A stretch of 64,000 nucleotides of DNA from Halosegnis marinus (GTDB taxonomy: Archaea; Halobacteriota; Halobacteria; Halobacteriales; Haloarculaceae). The translations under genes were made by a program, and so were the position numbers. Positions 44,082 through 53,269 of the stretch are shown one piece after another; the first letter of the stretch is position 1, and every line of letters begins with the position of its first letter. Below the pieces are notes generated by a model that did not search any database, was not told the DNA's origin, and was given only the letters and a program-made list of their open reading frames with translations. The stretch lies in the NCBI RefSeq assembly GCF_029338355.1, contig NZ_CP119802.1:2108001-2172000 (forward strand), given 5' to 3'.

Positions 44082-45155
44082 ATGCGACGTATCGGTGTCG
44101 TGGTCAACCCCATCGCGGGGATGGGGGGCCGCGTCGGCCTCAAGGGAACCGACGGGAAGGTCGAGGAGGCGCGCCGCCGCGGGGCCGAGCGCCGCGCGCC
44201 CGACCGGGCCGTCGAGGCGCTCGAACACATGCGCGGGCAGGGCGTCGCGGTCGACCTCCTCGTCTGGGGCGGCGACATGGGCGAGGCGGAGGCCCGCGCC
44301 GCGGGCTACGAGCCGACGGTGGTCGGCGCGCCCGGCGAGGGCGACACCTCGAAGGCCGACACCCGCGAGGCCGTCCGCGCCCTCGTCGCCGAGGGCGTGG
44401 ACCTCGTGTTGTTCGTCGGGGGCGACGGCACCGCCGTCGACGTCGCCGAGACGCTGGACGAACTCGACGACGAGACGCCGATGCTCGGCGTCCCCGCCGG
44501 CGTGAAGGTCTATTCCTCGGTGTTCGCGGTCACGCCCCGCGCCGCGGGGCGGCTGGCCGTCTCGTTCGACCGGACCGAGACGCGCGAGGTGAACGACATC
44601 GACGAGGACGCCTTCCGAGGCGGGGACGTGAACACGGAGCTGAAGGCGCTCGCGCGGGTCCCGGTCGGCGAGGACCTCCAGTCCTCCAAGCAGCTGGGCG
44701 GCGGCACCGTCGAACAGCTGGCCGAGGCCGTCGCCGCCGACGCGCGGGCGGACGCGGGCGTCACCTACGTGCTCGGGCCGGGTTCGACGCTCGACGCGGT
44801 GAAGACGGAGCTCGGCTTCGACGGCAGCCCCCTCGGCGTGGACGTGTGGCGCGACGGCGAGGTGCTGGCGCGCGACGCCGGCGAGTCGGATATCCTCGCG
44901 GCGCTGGGCGACGAGAACCGCATCGTCGTCTCGCCCATCGGCGGCCAGGGGTTCGTCTTCGGGCGGGGCAACCCCCAGATATCGCCGGCCGTCATCGAGC
45001 GGAGCGAGGTGGAGGTCGTCGCCTCCCGCCGGAAGCTCGACGAGACGGGCGTCCTCCGCGTGGACACCGGCGACGCCGACCTCGACGAGGAACTGCGCGG
45101 CTGGATGCGCGTCCGCGTCGGGAAGTTCGAGCGCCGGCTGATGAAGGTCGTCTGA
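44082..45155 (+). CDS. ATP-NAD kinase family protein (AcoX-like)
   Basis: 357 residues, longer than canonical NadK. N-terminal VVVNPIAGMGGRVGLKG and the nucleotide loop LFVGGDGTAVDVAE are those of the ATP-NAD/AcoX kinase group, followed by GVPAGVKVYSSVFAVTP in place of the NadK NE motif region. Likely phosphorylates NAD or a related diol-containing substrate; whether it is the cell's NAD kinase cannot be judged here. Confidence 0.82.
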   Translation: MRRIGVVVNPIAGMGGRVGLKGTDGKVEEARRRGAERRAPDRAVEALEHMRGQGVAVDLLVWGGDMGEAEARAAGYEPTVVGAPGEGDTSKADTREAVRALVAEGVDLVLFVGGDGTAVDVAETLDELDDETPMLGVPAGVKVYSSVFAVTPRAAGRLAVSFDRTETREVNDIDEDAFRGGDVNTELKALARVPVGEDLQSSKQLGGGTVEQLAEAVAADARADAGVTYVLGPGSTLDAVKTELGFDGSPLGVDVWRDGEVLARDAGESDILAALGDENRIVVSPIGGQGFVFGRGNPQISPAVIERSEVEVVASRRKLDETGVLRVDTGDADLDEELRGWMRVRVGKFERRLMKVV

Positions 45156-45223
45156 GCCGTTCCCGTCCTACATATTACCACCATTAGTCAAGATTAAGGT
45201 CGCTGGCAGCCATCTGCCGATAT

Positions 45224-46258
45224 ATGGAGACTCGTAAGGTCCAGCGGCTGGGTCCGTCGACGCTGGCGATGACGCTGCCGGCGGAGTGGGCCAAGGCGCA
45301 GAACGTCGAGAAGGGGGACGAGGTGTCGCTGCGGATGGGCGGCAAGGGGACGCTGACGGTCATGCCCGAGTCCGTCCAGCAGGAGGAGTCCGAGGCCGTC
45401 ATCCACGCCGACGAACTCGAGGCCGAGGCCGTCGAGCGGGCCATCCTCGCGCAGTACGTGCTCGGCCGCCGCGTCATTCAGGTGGAGGTCGAGGAGGGCG
45501 GCACGCTCGACTCGCACACCATCAACGCCGTCTACAACGCCGAGACGCAGCTGATGGGCCTCGGCGTCATCGAGGAGACGCCCGAGCGCATCGCCATCCG
45601 GTGTTCCGTCGACCCGGAGGACTTCACGCTCGACAACCTCCTCGAACGGCTCGAATCCACCGGCTCGACGATGCGCAACGAGGCCGTCAAGGCGCTCGCG
45701 CACGGCAACCCGGACCTGGCGCAGCGCGCGCTCAACCGGGAGCGGCAGGCGAACAAGATATTCGTCCTGCTGCTGCGCCTCATCTTCACGGCCTACCAGA
45801 ACCCGAACCTCGCGCGCGCCGTCGGCCTCGACTCCGGCTTCCCGCTCATCGGCTACCGCTCGGTGGCGAAGAACCTCGAACTCACCGCGGACAACGCCGA
45901 GGACATCGCCGAGATCGTCCTCGAAACGGAGGGTCACACCCTCGACGTGGACGACGCGACGATGCGCGACATCCGCGACTTCACCGACGCGGTCAACGAG
46001 GTCACGGAACTCGGCGTCCGCTCCGTGGTCGAGCGGGACTACGACCTCGCGCTCGAAACCAAGGAACTGTTCCGCCAGATAGAGGACCGCCAGCGCGACA
46101 TCCTCGCCGAGCTGCCGGAGATGGACAACGAGGACCTCCTGCAGGTGCGGGAGGTGCTCGTCGCGCTCCAGCAGACGGCCCAGTACGCCGTCCGCAACGC
46201 CGAGATCGCGACGAACCTCGCGCTCAACGAGAACAGCGAGTACGTCACCATCTCCTGA
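45224..46258 (+). CDS. AbrB-PhoU phosphate regulator
   Basis: 344 residues. An N-terminal swapped-hairpin AbrB/SpoVT domain (METRKVQRLGPSTLAMTLP, EVSLRMGGKGTLTV) is followed by two PhoU helical repeats (about 120-340) with ERQANKIFVLLLRL and KELFRQIEDRQRDIL. Proteins of this design regulate phosphate uptake genes in haloarchaea. No pst transporter adjoins, so its targets are elsewhere. AT-rich patches at 45167-45177 and 45190-45197 are candidate promoter elements. Confidence 0.87.
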   Translation: METRKVQRLGPSTLAMTLPAEWAKAQNVEKGDEVSLRMGGKGTLTVMPESVQQEESEAVIHADELEAEAVERAILAQYVLGRRVIQVEVEEGGTLDSHTINAVYNAETQLMGLGVIEETPERIAIRCSVDPEDFTLDNLLERLESTGSTMRNEAVKALAHGNPDLAQRALNRERQANKIFVLLLRLIFTAYQNPNLARAVGLDSGFPLIGYRSVAKNLELTADNAEDIAEIVLETEGHTLDVDDATMRDIRDFTDAVNEVTELGVRSVVERDYDLALETKELFRQIEDRQRDILAELPEMDNEDLLQVREVLVALQQTAQYAVRNAEIATNLALNENSEYVTIS

Positions 46259-46312
46259 CCTCGGGCTTCCGGGTTCCGACGGAGTTTACTCCCGGACGAC
46301 CGATTCCCGCCC

Positions 46313-47119
46313 ATGCCCGGAGAGATGCCGCGACTCGGCTTCGGCACGTACAAGCACTCCGACCGCGAGACCTGTATCGACTCCGTCGAGCGGGCGCTGG
46401 CGCTCGGCTACCGCCACATCGACACCGCACAGGGGTACGAGAACGAGGGGTACGTCGGCGAGGGCATCGCCCGCTCGGACGTGCCCCGCGAGGACGTGTT
46501 CCTCGCCTCGAAGCTCTCGACGGAGAACCTCGCGTACGACGACGTCATCGAGACCACGGAGGCGAGCCTCGACCGCCTCGGCGTCGATACGCTCGACCTG
46601 ATGTACGTCCACTGGCCCATCAACACCTACGACCCCGAGGAGACGCTCCCCGCGCTGGACGAACTCGTCGACCGCGGCCTCGTGGACAACGTCGGCGTCT
46701 CCAACTTCGAGCCGCGCCACCTCGCCGAGGCGCGCGACGTCCTGGACGCCGATATCTTCGCCAATCAGGTGGAGTGTCACGCCCTGCTCCCGCAGGACGA
46801 CCTCGTCGCCGACGCCCGCGACCACGACTACTGGCTCGTCGCCTACTCGCCCATCGCGCGCGGCGAGATATTCGACGAGCCGGCCATCGCCGAGACGGCG
46901 GCGAAACACGACGCCTCGCCGGCACAGGTGTGTCTCGCGTGGCTGCTGGCGCGCGACAACGTCGCGGCTATCCCGAAGGCGACGGGCGACCACATCGCGG
47001 ACAACTACGGCGCGCTCGACCTCGACCTGGACGACGAGGACCTCGCGCGCATCGACGCCGTCACCGACCGCCACCGGGTCGTGGACTTCGAGGAGGCTCC
47101 CTGGCACACGACGGCCTGA
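46313..47119 (+). CDS. Aldo/keto reductase
   Basis: 268 residues. The catalytic tetrad is complete: Asp37 and Tyr42 in HIDTAQGYENE, Lys67 in ASKLST and His100 in MYVHWP. NADPH-binding AIPKATGDHIADN near the C-terminus uses the shortened bacterial/archaeal pattern. Reduces aldehydes or keto groups; substrate unknown. Fifty-four bp after the PhoU gene. Confidence 0.88.
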   Translation: MPGEMPRLGFGTYKHSDRETCIDSVERALALGYRHIDTAQGYENEGYVGEGIARSDVPREDVFLASKLSTENLAYDDVIETTEASLDRLGVDTLDLMYVHWPINTYDPEETLPALDELVDRGLVDNVGVSNFEPRHLAEARDVLDADIFANQVECHALLPQDDLVADARDHDYWLVAYSPIARGEIFDEPAIAETAAKHDASPAQVCLAWLLARDNVAAIPKATGDHIADNYGALDLDLDDEDLARIDAVTDRHRVVDFEEAPWHTTA

Positions 47120-47161
47120 CGCGCCCGCGGCTTTTTCCCCGGCGTCGGCGTGCCCTCGGAC

Positions 47162-48037
47162 ATGACCGTCGCGCCCGCCCAATTCGCACGGCCCGCGCTC
47201 CCCGAACCGCTCGCCCCGTACGCGCCGCTCGTCACCGACGTGGTCGTCTTCCTCGCCGTCGCCGTCGGCGTCTATCTCCTCGGACGGCTGTTGGTCGTCC
47301 CCGTCGTCCTCCGCGTGCTCCGGGTCAGGAACCGCAACAACCCGACGCTCGTCACCGCCACGGAGACGTACCTCGCCGTCGCGATCGCGGCCGTCGCCGT
47401 GTTCGCCGGCCTCGTCGCCACCGGCCAGGCGGCCTTCCTCCTCGACACCGACTCGGCCATCCTCATCGCGGCGCTGACGTTCGCGTTCGGCGTCGCCGGC
47501 CAGGAGGTGTTCGGCTCGCTCATCTCCGGCTTCTTCCTCGTCGCCGACCCCGACTTCAACGTCGGCGACTGGATATCGTGGTCGGGGGGCGAGGGCGTCG
47601 TGGAGGCCGTCGACTTCCGGGTGACGCGCATCCGCACGCCGGACAACGAGACGGTCACCGTCCCGAACACGGAACTGACGACGAACGCGCTCACCCGGCC
47701 GTTCGGCCGCGACAGCTACCGCGTGACGGAGCGCGTCTTCGTCGCCTACGCCGAGGACACCGAGCGCGCGCTGAAGGAACTGCGCGACCTCGCCGCGGCC
47801 CACGACCGAACCCTCGAGGAACCGGAACCCACGGCGCGCATCGTGGACCTCGGCCCGGACAGCATCACGGTCCGCGCCGAGTTCTGGGTGGACGACCCGG
47901 CGAACCGCGGCGTCGCGGACGTGCGCTCGGACTTCCGGCGGCGCGTGAAGCGCCGGTTCGACGAGGCGGGGCTGACGCTCGCGCCCGCCGCCGGTCGCGA
48001 GCTCTCCGGGTCGGTCACCGTGGAGTCGCGCGAGTGA
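47162..48037 (+). CDS. MscS-type mechanosensitive channel
   Basis: 291 residues from ATG 47162; an in-frame start four codons upstream is also possible. Three N-terminal helices, then the pore-lining segment FAFGVAGQEVFGSLISGFFL with the Gly/Ala packing of MscS, the beta domain VGDWISWSGGEGVVEAVDFR and TVPNTELTTNAL, and a C-terminal alpha/beta domain. Releases solutes on hypo-osmotic shock, an evident need for a halophile. Confidence 0.88.
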   Translation: MTVAPAQFARPALPEPLAPYAPLVTDVVVFLAVAVGVYLLGRLLVVPVVLRVLRVRNRNNPTLVTATETYLAVAIAAVAVFAGLVATGQAAFLLDTDSAILIAALTFAFGVAGQEVFGSLISGFFLVADPDFNVGDWISWSGGEGVVEAVDFRVTRIRTPDNETVTVPNTELTTNALTRPFGRDSYRVTERVFVAYAEDTERALKELRDLAAAHDRTLEEPEPTARIVDLGPDSITVRAEFWVDDPANRGVADVRSDFRRRVKRRFDEAGLTLAPAAGRELSGSVTVESRE

Positions 48038-48080
48038 CCGGGAGGACCACGGTTTAGTCGCCCGCCTCCGAGACACGGGT

Positions 48081-48851
48081 ATGTATCTCGCAGACGAGGC
48101 CTGGCCCGACCTCGAGTCCTACTTCGAGTCGGAGTCGCTCGCGCTCGTCCCGCTGGGTTCGACGGAACAGCACGGCCCGCACCTCCCCGAATCGACCGAC
48201 CACGTCATCGCCGAGTCGCTGGCGCGCGAGGCCGCCGCCCGGTCGGGCTACCTCTGTACCCCGACGGTGAACGTCGGCATCTCGCGCCACCACCGGCAGT
48301 TCCCCGGAACGATGTGGGTGAGCCCCGACACCTTCCGCGCGTACGTCCGCGACCTCACGGAGAACCTCACCTATCACGGCATCGACCGCGTCGTCTACGT
48401 CAACGCCCACGGCGGGAACGTCGACGCGCTCCGCGAGGTCGCGAAGGACCTCCACGCCGACGAGACCTGCTACGCGCTGGAGTGGATGTGGGACGAGTCG
48501 ATTCCCGAGCTGGTGGACGACCTCTTCGAGCACAACGGCCCCCACGGCGGCCCGAAGGAGACGGCGATGCTCCAGCACCTCACCGACCTCGTCCACGACG
48601 ACCGGCTGGCCGACGCCCGCGACGGCGGCGTTCGCGACATCTGGAGCGCCGAGGGGACGAACCGCCACGGCGCGGCGACGTTCTTCGACGCGCGGGACAA
48701 CAGCGACAACGGCGTCTTCGGCGACCAGACCGACGCGACGGCGGAGAAGGGGGAACGGCTGTTCGAGGCCGCGACCGACCAGCTGGTCCGGCTGTGCGAC
48801 TGGCTGGCGGCGAGAGAACCCGAGGAACTGCTGCCGGAACCGCGCGTCTAG
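48081..48851 (+). CDS. Creatininase family amidohydrolase (ArfB candidate)
   Basis: 256 residues. Metal-binding motifs of the family: PLGSTEQHGPHLPESTDHV near the N-terminus and VYVNAHGGNVDAL, plus NGPHGGPKETAML. In archaea a member (ArfB) deformylates the GTP cyclohydrolase III product on the way to riboflavin and F420; other members hydrolyse creatinine or other amides. I favour ArfB because creatinine use is unexpected here, but arfA is not in the window. Confidence 0.8.
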   Translation: MYLADEAWPDLESYFESESLALVPLGSTEQHGPHLPESTDHVIAESLAREAAARSGYLCTPTVNVGISRHHRQFPGTMWVSPDTFRAYVRDLTENLTYHGIDRVVYVNAHGGNVDALREVAKDLHADETCYALEWMWDESIPELVDDLFEHNGPHGGPKETAMLQHLTDLVHDDRLADARDGGVRDIWSAEGTNRHGAATFFDARDNSDNGVFGDQTDATAEKGERLFEAATDQLVRLCDWLAAREPEELLPEPRV

Positions 48852-49075
48852 CGCGCGTAGAGCTTCGCGCCCAGGAGCGTCGCCGGCGAGACGCCCGAAT
48901 CGGGGGTGACCGCGACGTAAGGCCGCGAGACGGGGCCGAACACGTCAACGACGCGACCCACGTCGTCGAGCGACTCGTCGAGCGCGGCCGACCCGATGTC
49001 CGGCCGCTCGTCGTCCGGGCACCGCGCGACGACGAGCCCCTGTGCCGTCGACACCACCTCGCCGAGGCGCCGCAT
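48848..49075 (-). CDS. gar1: H/ACA RNP protein Gar1
   Basis: 75 residues from ATG 49075. A single small beta-barrel: RRLGEVVSTAQGLVVAR, VVDVFGPVSRPYVAV and LLGAKLYAR are the Gar1/Naf1 hallmarks. With Cbf5, Nop10 and L7Ae it forms the box H/ACA pseudouridylation complex. The ATG shares one base with the SRP19 stop (TGATG), so the pair is co-translated. Confidence 0.9.
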   Translation of the reverse strand: MRRLGEVVSTAQGLVVARCPDDERPDIGSAALDESLDDVGRVVDVFGPVSRPYVAVTPDSGVSPATLLGAKLYAR

Positions 49076-49350
49076 CAGCGCAGCGCCCCGAGGTAGGCGC
49101 CGACCGCGCCGAGCAGGTCCGACTTGCCGGCGTCGTCGGCGTTCTGCACGAGCACGCGGCCGCGCGGCTCCCACTCGCGGGGGTACTGGACGTCGCGCTC
49201 CACGACGGCGTCGTAGCCGACCTGCTGGACCGCCTTGGCTATCTCGTCGACCGTCGGCTCGTCGACGGCGAGGTCCATCGGGACGCGGCGTCCCTCGGCG
49301 CGCGTCAGTTCGGCGTCGAACTGCGCGGGCCACAGCACGTTCTCGACCAT
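49075..49350 (-). CDS. srp19: Signal recognition particle subunit SRP19
   Basis: 91 residues, start [17 protein letters not shown] and [20 protein letters not shown] as in archaeal SRP19. It binds helices 6 and 8 of 7S RNA and prepares the site for SRP54. A TATA-like GTATAAG about 27 nt upstream fits a leaderless transcript covering srp19-gar1. Confidence 0.92.
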   Translation of the reverse strand: MVENVLWPAQFDAELTRAEGRRVPMDLAVDEPTVDEIAKAVQQVGYDAVVERDVQYPREWEPRGRVLVQNADDAGKSDLLGAVGAYLGALR

Positions 49351-49442
49351 ACCGGCACCTGTCGGGTCGGGCTTATACGTCTTGTCGAAGCGCGATTCCG
49401 GCGGGGGTTGGGCATTCAGGTGCGCTTATTAGCGGCCGCCGA

Positions 49443-50624
49443 GTGGTGCCGGTAGTGCTCGTCGCCGTCGTCGTGACCGTGCTCGGCCTGTTGGCCGTCT
49501 CGCTCGTCACCCAACTGTTCGGGTACCGGCTCGCCGGCACCATCTCGATTCCCGTGCTCGCCGTGTACACCCTCAAGAACGCGGTCACGCTTCCGGTGTC
49601 CGTTCTCAGCGCGGTCATCGCGTTCGTCGGCCTCTCCGTGCTGAAGGACCGGACGCTCGTGTACGGGCGCGACGAACTGCTCGCGGCCATCGCCATCGGC
49701 GCGGCTGTCCCGCTCGGCATCCTGCTCCTCTTCGACCAGTTCGTCCCGGGGAGCCTCCGGGCCGTGCTGTTCATCGGCAGCATCCTCCCCGGCCTCGCGG
49801 CGTACAACTACCACCAGCTGAAGCCCGAGTACCGCAAGTGGGACCTGCTCGTCTCCGTCCTGCTGTTCTGCGTCCTGTTCGGGCTCGGCTACCTGCTCGT
49901 CTCGCCGGGCCTCCGCCCCCTCCTCGGCGACCTGTTCCCCCCGACGCTGTACGCCGCGACCGCCGACGTGGCGAACTGGCGCGACGCCGTCGTCGCCTCG
50001 GAGCTCCAGCCGGTCGTGCTCGGCCGGCCGGTGACCGTCGTGCTGTTCGGCGCGGCGATGGTCGCCTCCGAGGTCGTCCGGGACCGCTACGACGTGCGGG
50101 TCGGCGTCATCGCCGTGGGCCTGCTCGCGCTGTACGCGCTCGCCTCCGTCTGGCTGCTCGTCCTCTACGCCGTCGTCATCGTCGTCACCTACGCCGTCGT
50201 CCACCTGCTCCACCGCCGGACGCTGTTGTACGGCCGCGTCCTCATCGGCATCGCCGGCGCGTTCGCGCTCCTGCTCGCGCTCCCGACCGTGCTCGCGCTC
50301 CCGGTTCAGCGCGGTCTCTCGGCGTACTTCGTCGCGCTCGTCGCGGGCATCAACGCCTACAACGTCCACGTCACCGCGAGCCGCTACCGCCGGCTGGTAC
50401 CGTTCCTCCAGGTCGCGGCGTTCCTGCCGCTGTTGGCCGCCGCGCGGCTCGTCTCCCGCCCGCTCCCGCGGGGAATCCCGCAGGAACTGACCCCGGTCGT
50501 CGTGGTCGTCGGGGCGCTGCTCACGCTCGCGTGTCTCGCCGTCGCGGAGCGGGCCACCGTCCGGCGACCGAGCGAGGAGGCGGTGTATCGCGACTCCGTC
50601 CTCTCCGGGGGTGGTGACGCGTGA
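49443..50624 (+). CDS. Poly-gamma-glutamate synthesis protein CapC/PgsC-like
   Basis: About 393 residues from GTG 49443 (GTG 49446 or 49455 are also possible; a TATA-like CTTATTAG at 49425 favours a start near 49455). The first 140 residues match the PgsC/CapC pattern LFGYRLAGTISIPVLAVYTL, KDRTLVYGRDELLAAIAIG; the protein continues with further helices and appears to contain a second CapC-like unit (HRRTLLYGRVLIGIAGAFAL), making it about twice the bacterial length. Membrane part of a poly-gamma-glutamate polymerase; TGATG overlap couples it to the Mur-ligase-like gene. Confidence 0.78.
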   Translation: MVPVVLVAVVVTVLGLLAVSLVTQLFGYRLAGTISIPVLAVYTLKNAVTLPVSVLSAVIAFVGLSVLKDRTLVYGRDELLAAIAIGAAVPLGILLLFDQFVPGSLRAVLFIGSILPGLAAYNYHQLKPEYRKWDLLVSVLLFCVLFGLGYLLVSPGLRPLLGDLFPPTLYAATADVANWRDAVVASELQPVVLGRPVTVVLFGAAMVASEVVRDRYDVRVGVIAVGLLALYALASVWLLVLYAVVIVVTYAVVHLLHRRTLLYGRVLIGIAGAFALLLALPTVLALPVQRGLSAYFVALVAGINAYNVHVTASRYRRLVPFLQVAAFLPLLAAARLVSRPLPRGIPQELTPVVVVVGALLTLACLAVAERATVRRPSEEAVYRDSVLSGGGDA

Positions 50625-52174
50625 TGGACGCCGCCGCGTTCGAGGTGCTCGGTACGGCGGAGGGGTGGCACTGGCGACTCCGCGACGGCGAGACGGTGCT
50701 CGCCGTCTCCCCCGAGCACTACCCCGACCACGCCGACGCCCGCGAGCACGTGGACCGGGTGCGGGCGGACCTCGCCCGGCTCACCGGCGAGGAGTACGTC
50801 GATACGGACGTCGAGGCGCACGTCCCCGAGTTCCGCCTCGTCGACCACGGCCCGTACCACGAGTGGACCCTCGTCGACGAGGGCGAACTGCTCGCGGAAC
50901 CCCCGGCGACCTACCCGACCGCCGCCGCCGCGGCCGAGGCGATGGCGCGCGTCCAGCGGCTCGCGGTCGGCGCGCTCCCGGTGTACTTCGCCGGCACGAC
51001 CGAGGAGGCGGGGCGCGACCCCTTCCCCGTCGGGACGCCGGCCGCGCTCGCGAAGGCCGCCCGCTCGCTCCTCTCCCGCGGCCCGCGCCACCGGCGCTAC
51101 CTCGACAGCGCGGAAACGCGCATCGTCGTGATGGGTATCCGCGGGAAGTCCTCGACCACGCGGCGCGTCGGCGACGTGTTCGACCGCCGCGGCTACGACA
51201 CGCTCGTGAAGATAACCGGGAACCGCCCCCACCTGATACACAACGGCGACCCGGTGCCCATCGACCGGCGGGGGCCGCGCGTGACGCTGTACGAGAACAT
51301 CAAGACGTTCTGGCGGTTCCTCCCCGTGCTGGACGAGTACTCGCCCGACGACGTGGTCGTCTTCGAGAACCAGGGCATCACGGAGTACACGACGCGGCTG
51401 GTGAACGAGCGGTTCGTCCGCCCGCACGTCGTGTTGCTCACCAACATCCGACAGGACCACCAGGACACCCTCGGGAAGACGCGCGCGGACATCGCGCGGA
51501 GCTTCGCCCGCGCGGTGCCGCCGGACACCCACGTCATCAGCGGCGAACAGCACCCCGTGCTCTCCGACTACCTCCGCCGCGAGATAGAGCACGCCGGCGC
51601 GACGTTCCAGCAGGTGTCGGTCCCCGAGGCCGACCGCGGGAGAATCGGCGCCGAGACGGTCCACGCGGTGGACGAACTCCTGACCTACCTCGGCGAGCCG
51701 TCGCTGCCGGCGGACGAACTCGACGCCGCGCTCGCGGCCATCCAGCCGCGCTGGACGCGGCTGCCGCGCGGCCGCGTCTACAACGCCGCCGAAGTGAACG
51801 ACGTGGAGAGCACCGAGGCGGCCCGCCGCGCGCTCGCCGGGGAGGACACGGTCTCGCCGTTCCTCTACCTCCGCGCCGACCGGCGCGCCCGGACGGCCTC
51901 CTTCGCGACCTACCTCGACACGCTGTACGAGCGCGACCTCGTGGAGAACGTCCACGTCGCCGGCGACGACACCCGGACGTTCGCCCGGGAGACGGCGGTG
52001 CCGGTCGTGCGCCACGGTCCCGACGAGGCCGCGGCCGACGTGCTCGACGCCGTGCTGGACGAGGGGTACCCCGTCGTGTTGATGGGGAACACCGTCGCGG
52101 ACTTCATGCGCGACCTCGAAGCGGAGATAGCGGCCCGCGCGGCGCGGGCCGAGTACGAGCTGTCGGCCGAGTAG
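50624..52174 (+). CDS. CapB-like Mur ligase with N-terminal DUF1508-like pair
   Basis: 516 residues from ATG 50624. Residues about 1-60 (FEVLGTAEGWHWRLRDGE) and 65-120 (FRLVDHGPYHEWTLVDEGE) look like two tandem DUF1508/YegP-type small domains. From about 165 a CapB/PgsB Mur ligase core follows: GIRGKSSTTR (P-loop), VFENQGITEY and LTNIRQDHQDTLGKTR. This enzyme should activate glutamate (or a related amino acid) with ATP and extend a gamma-linked chain. I see no CapA or CapD homologue adjoining, so export and anchoring must differ or lie elsewhere. The DUF1508-like extension is not part of bacterial CapB as I know it. Confidence 0.8.
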   Translation: MDAAAFEVLGTAEGWHWRLRDGETVLAVSPEHYPDHADAREHVDRVRADLARLTGEEYVDTDVEAHVPEFRLVDHGPYHEWTLVDEGELLAEPPATYPTAAAAAEAMARVQRLAVGALPVYFAGTTEEAGRDPFPVGTPAALAKAARSLLSRGPRHRRYLDSAETRIVVMGIRGKSSTTRRVGDVFDRRGYDTLVKITGNRPHLIHNGDPVPIDRRGPRVTLYENIKTFWRFLPVLDEYSPDDVVVFENQGITEYTTRLVNERFVRPHVVLLTNIRQDHQDTLGKTRADIARSFARAVPPDTHVISGEQHPVLSDYLRREIEHAGATFQQVSVPEADRGRIGAETVHAVDELLTYLGEPSLPADELDAALAAIQPRWTRLPRGRVYNAAEVNDVESTEAARRALAGEDTVSPFLYLRADRRARTASFATYLDTLYERDLVENVHVAGDDTRTFARETAVPVVRHGPDEAAADVLDAVLDEGYPVVLMGNTVADFMRDLEAEIAARAARAEYELSAE

Positions 52175-52177
52175 GGG

Positions 52178-53269
52178 TTACTCGCGCCGGGCGAGCAGCG
52201 CCGCGCCGGCGAGCGCGACGACGGCGACGGCGACACCGAACCCGGTCTGGCCGGGCGAGTCGGTCGGCGTCGCGGTCGGGTCGGCCGTCGCGCTCGCCGT
52301 TTCCGTCGGCGTCGCCGTCGCGAGGGTCACGTCGTCCTTCGCGACGAACGCCGCGTCGGCCGCGGCGTCGGGGTGGAGCCCCCGCGTGATGTTGCGGACG
52401 CCGTAGACGATGGACCGGGGCGCCGGCTGGGTCAGGTAGTTGTTGTCCACGTACACCGTCCGGTTGTTCCGCCCGGCGGTCGTGGAGGCGTACGGCTCCT
52501 CGCCGACCGGGTAGCCGCTCCGGCTGGAGGTGAGCAGGACCTCGGGGTCCTCCCGGAGGACGACCTCGTCGTTGACCTGGGGGTAGGCGAGCGAGAAGTT
52601 CGTCCCCGCCATCGCGTTGACCCCGCCGCCGGCCTCTATCATCCCGGAGACGAACGTGTTCGTGTTGGCGACGTAGCCGCCGCCGAGCGGGTAGAGGACG
52701 CGCGGGCGCTCGACGTCGGCGGTCGCCTCCCGGGCGGCCTCGACGTTCGCGTCCATCCACGCGTTCGTGCGCTCCGCGGCCGCGCAGTTCCCGGTCAGCC
52801 GGCCGATGAGCGTCGTCTTGTTGCGCACGTCGGAGATGGAGGACGCGAGCTCGAACTTGAACACCGTGACGCCCGCGTCGCGCAGGGCGGTCACCGTCTC
52901 GGCCCGGGTGACGTTCGGCGCGAGCACGAGGTCCGGCTCCGTCCCGATGACGGCCTCGACGGACGTTGAGAAGCCGGCCGAGACGTTCGTCCGGTCCTCG
53001 GCCCCGTCGAGGTACGAGGCGTACCGCGTCATCCCGACGACCTGCGCCTCGGCGTCGAGCGCCCACATCGTCTGTGCGGCCGAGGGCGTGAGCGTCGTGA
53101 TGCGCTCGGGGCGCTCCTCGACCGTGATCTCGGTTCCCGTGGCGTCCGTCGTCGTCAGCGGGAACGCACAGTCCTCCTGCGTCGTCGCGGCCGCCGCGCC
53201 GACGCCCGCTGGAACGAGCGCGGCGAGCACGACCAGTGCCGCGACCGTCGCGGCGGTTCGGTGTCGCAT
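52178..53269 (-). CDS. btuF: BtuF/FepB-type binding protein with PGF-CTERM anchor
   Basis: 363 residues. Sec signal peptide (to about Ala27), then a helical-backbone metal-receptor domain: PERITTLTPSAAQTMWAL, GTEPDLVLAPNV, DAGVTVFKFELA, GGGYVANTNTF. A Thr/Pro/Ala linker leads to SPGQTGFGVAVAVVAL and the final ARRE, a PGF-CTERM sorting signal for archaeosortase processing. Ligand is cobalamin or an iron chelate. Divergent from the BtuC permease gene. Confidence 0.85.
   Translation of the reverse strand: MRHRTAATVAALVVLAALVPAGVGAAAATTQEDCAFPLTTTDATGTEITVEERPERITTLTPSAAQTMWALDAEAQVVGMTRYASYLDGAEDRTNVSAGFSTSVEAVIGTEPDLVLAPNVTRAETVTALRDAGVTVFKFELASSISDVRNKTTLIGRLTGNCAAAERTNAWMDANVEAAREATADVERPRVLYPLGGGYVANTNTFVSGMIEAGGGVNAMAGTNFSLAYPQVNDEVVLREDPEVLLTSSRSGYPVGEEPYASTTAGRNNRTVYVDNNYLTQPAPRSIVYGVRNITRGLHPDAAADAAFVAKDDVTLATATPTETASATADPTATPTDSPGQTGFGVAVAVVALAGAALLARRE

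Noticed and set aside
45286-48057. 923-codon plus-strand open frame
   Set aside because: Runs out of frame through the PhoU, reductase and MscS genes; no domain.
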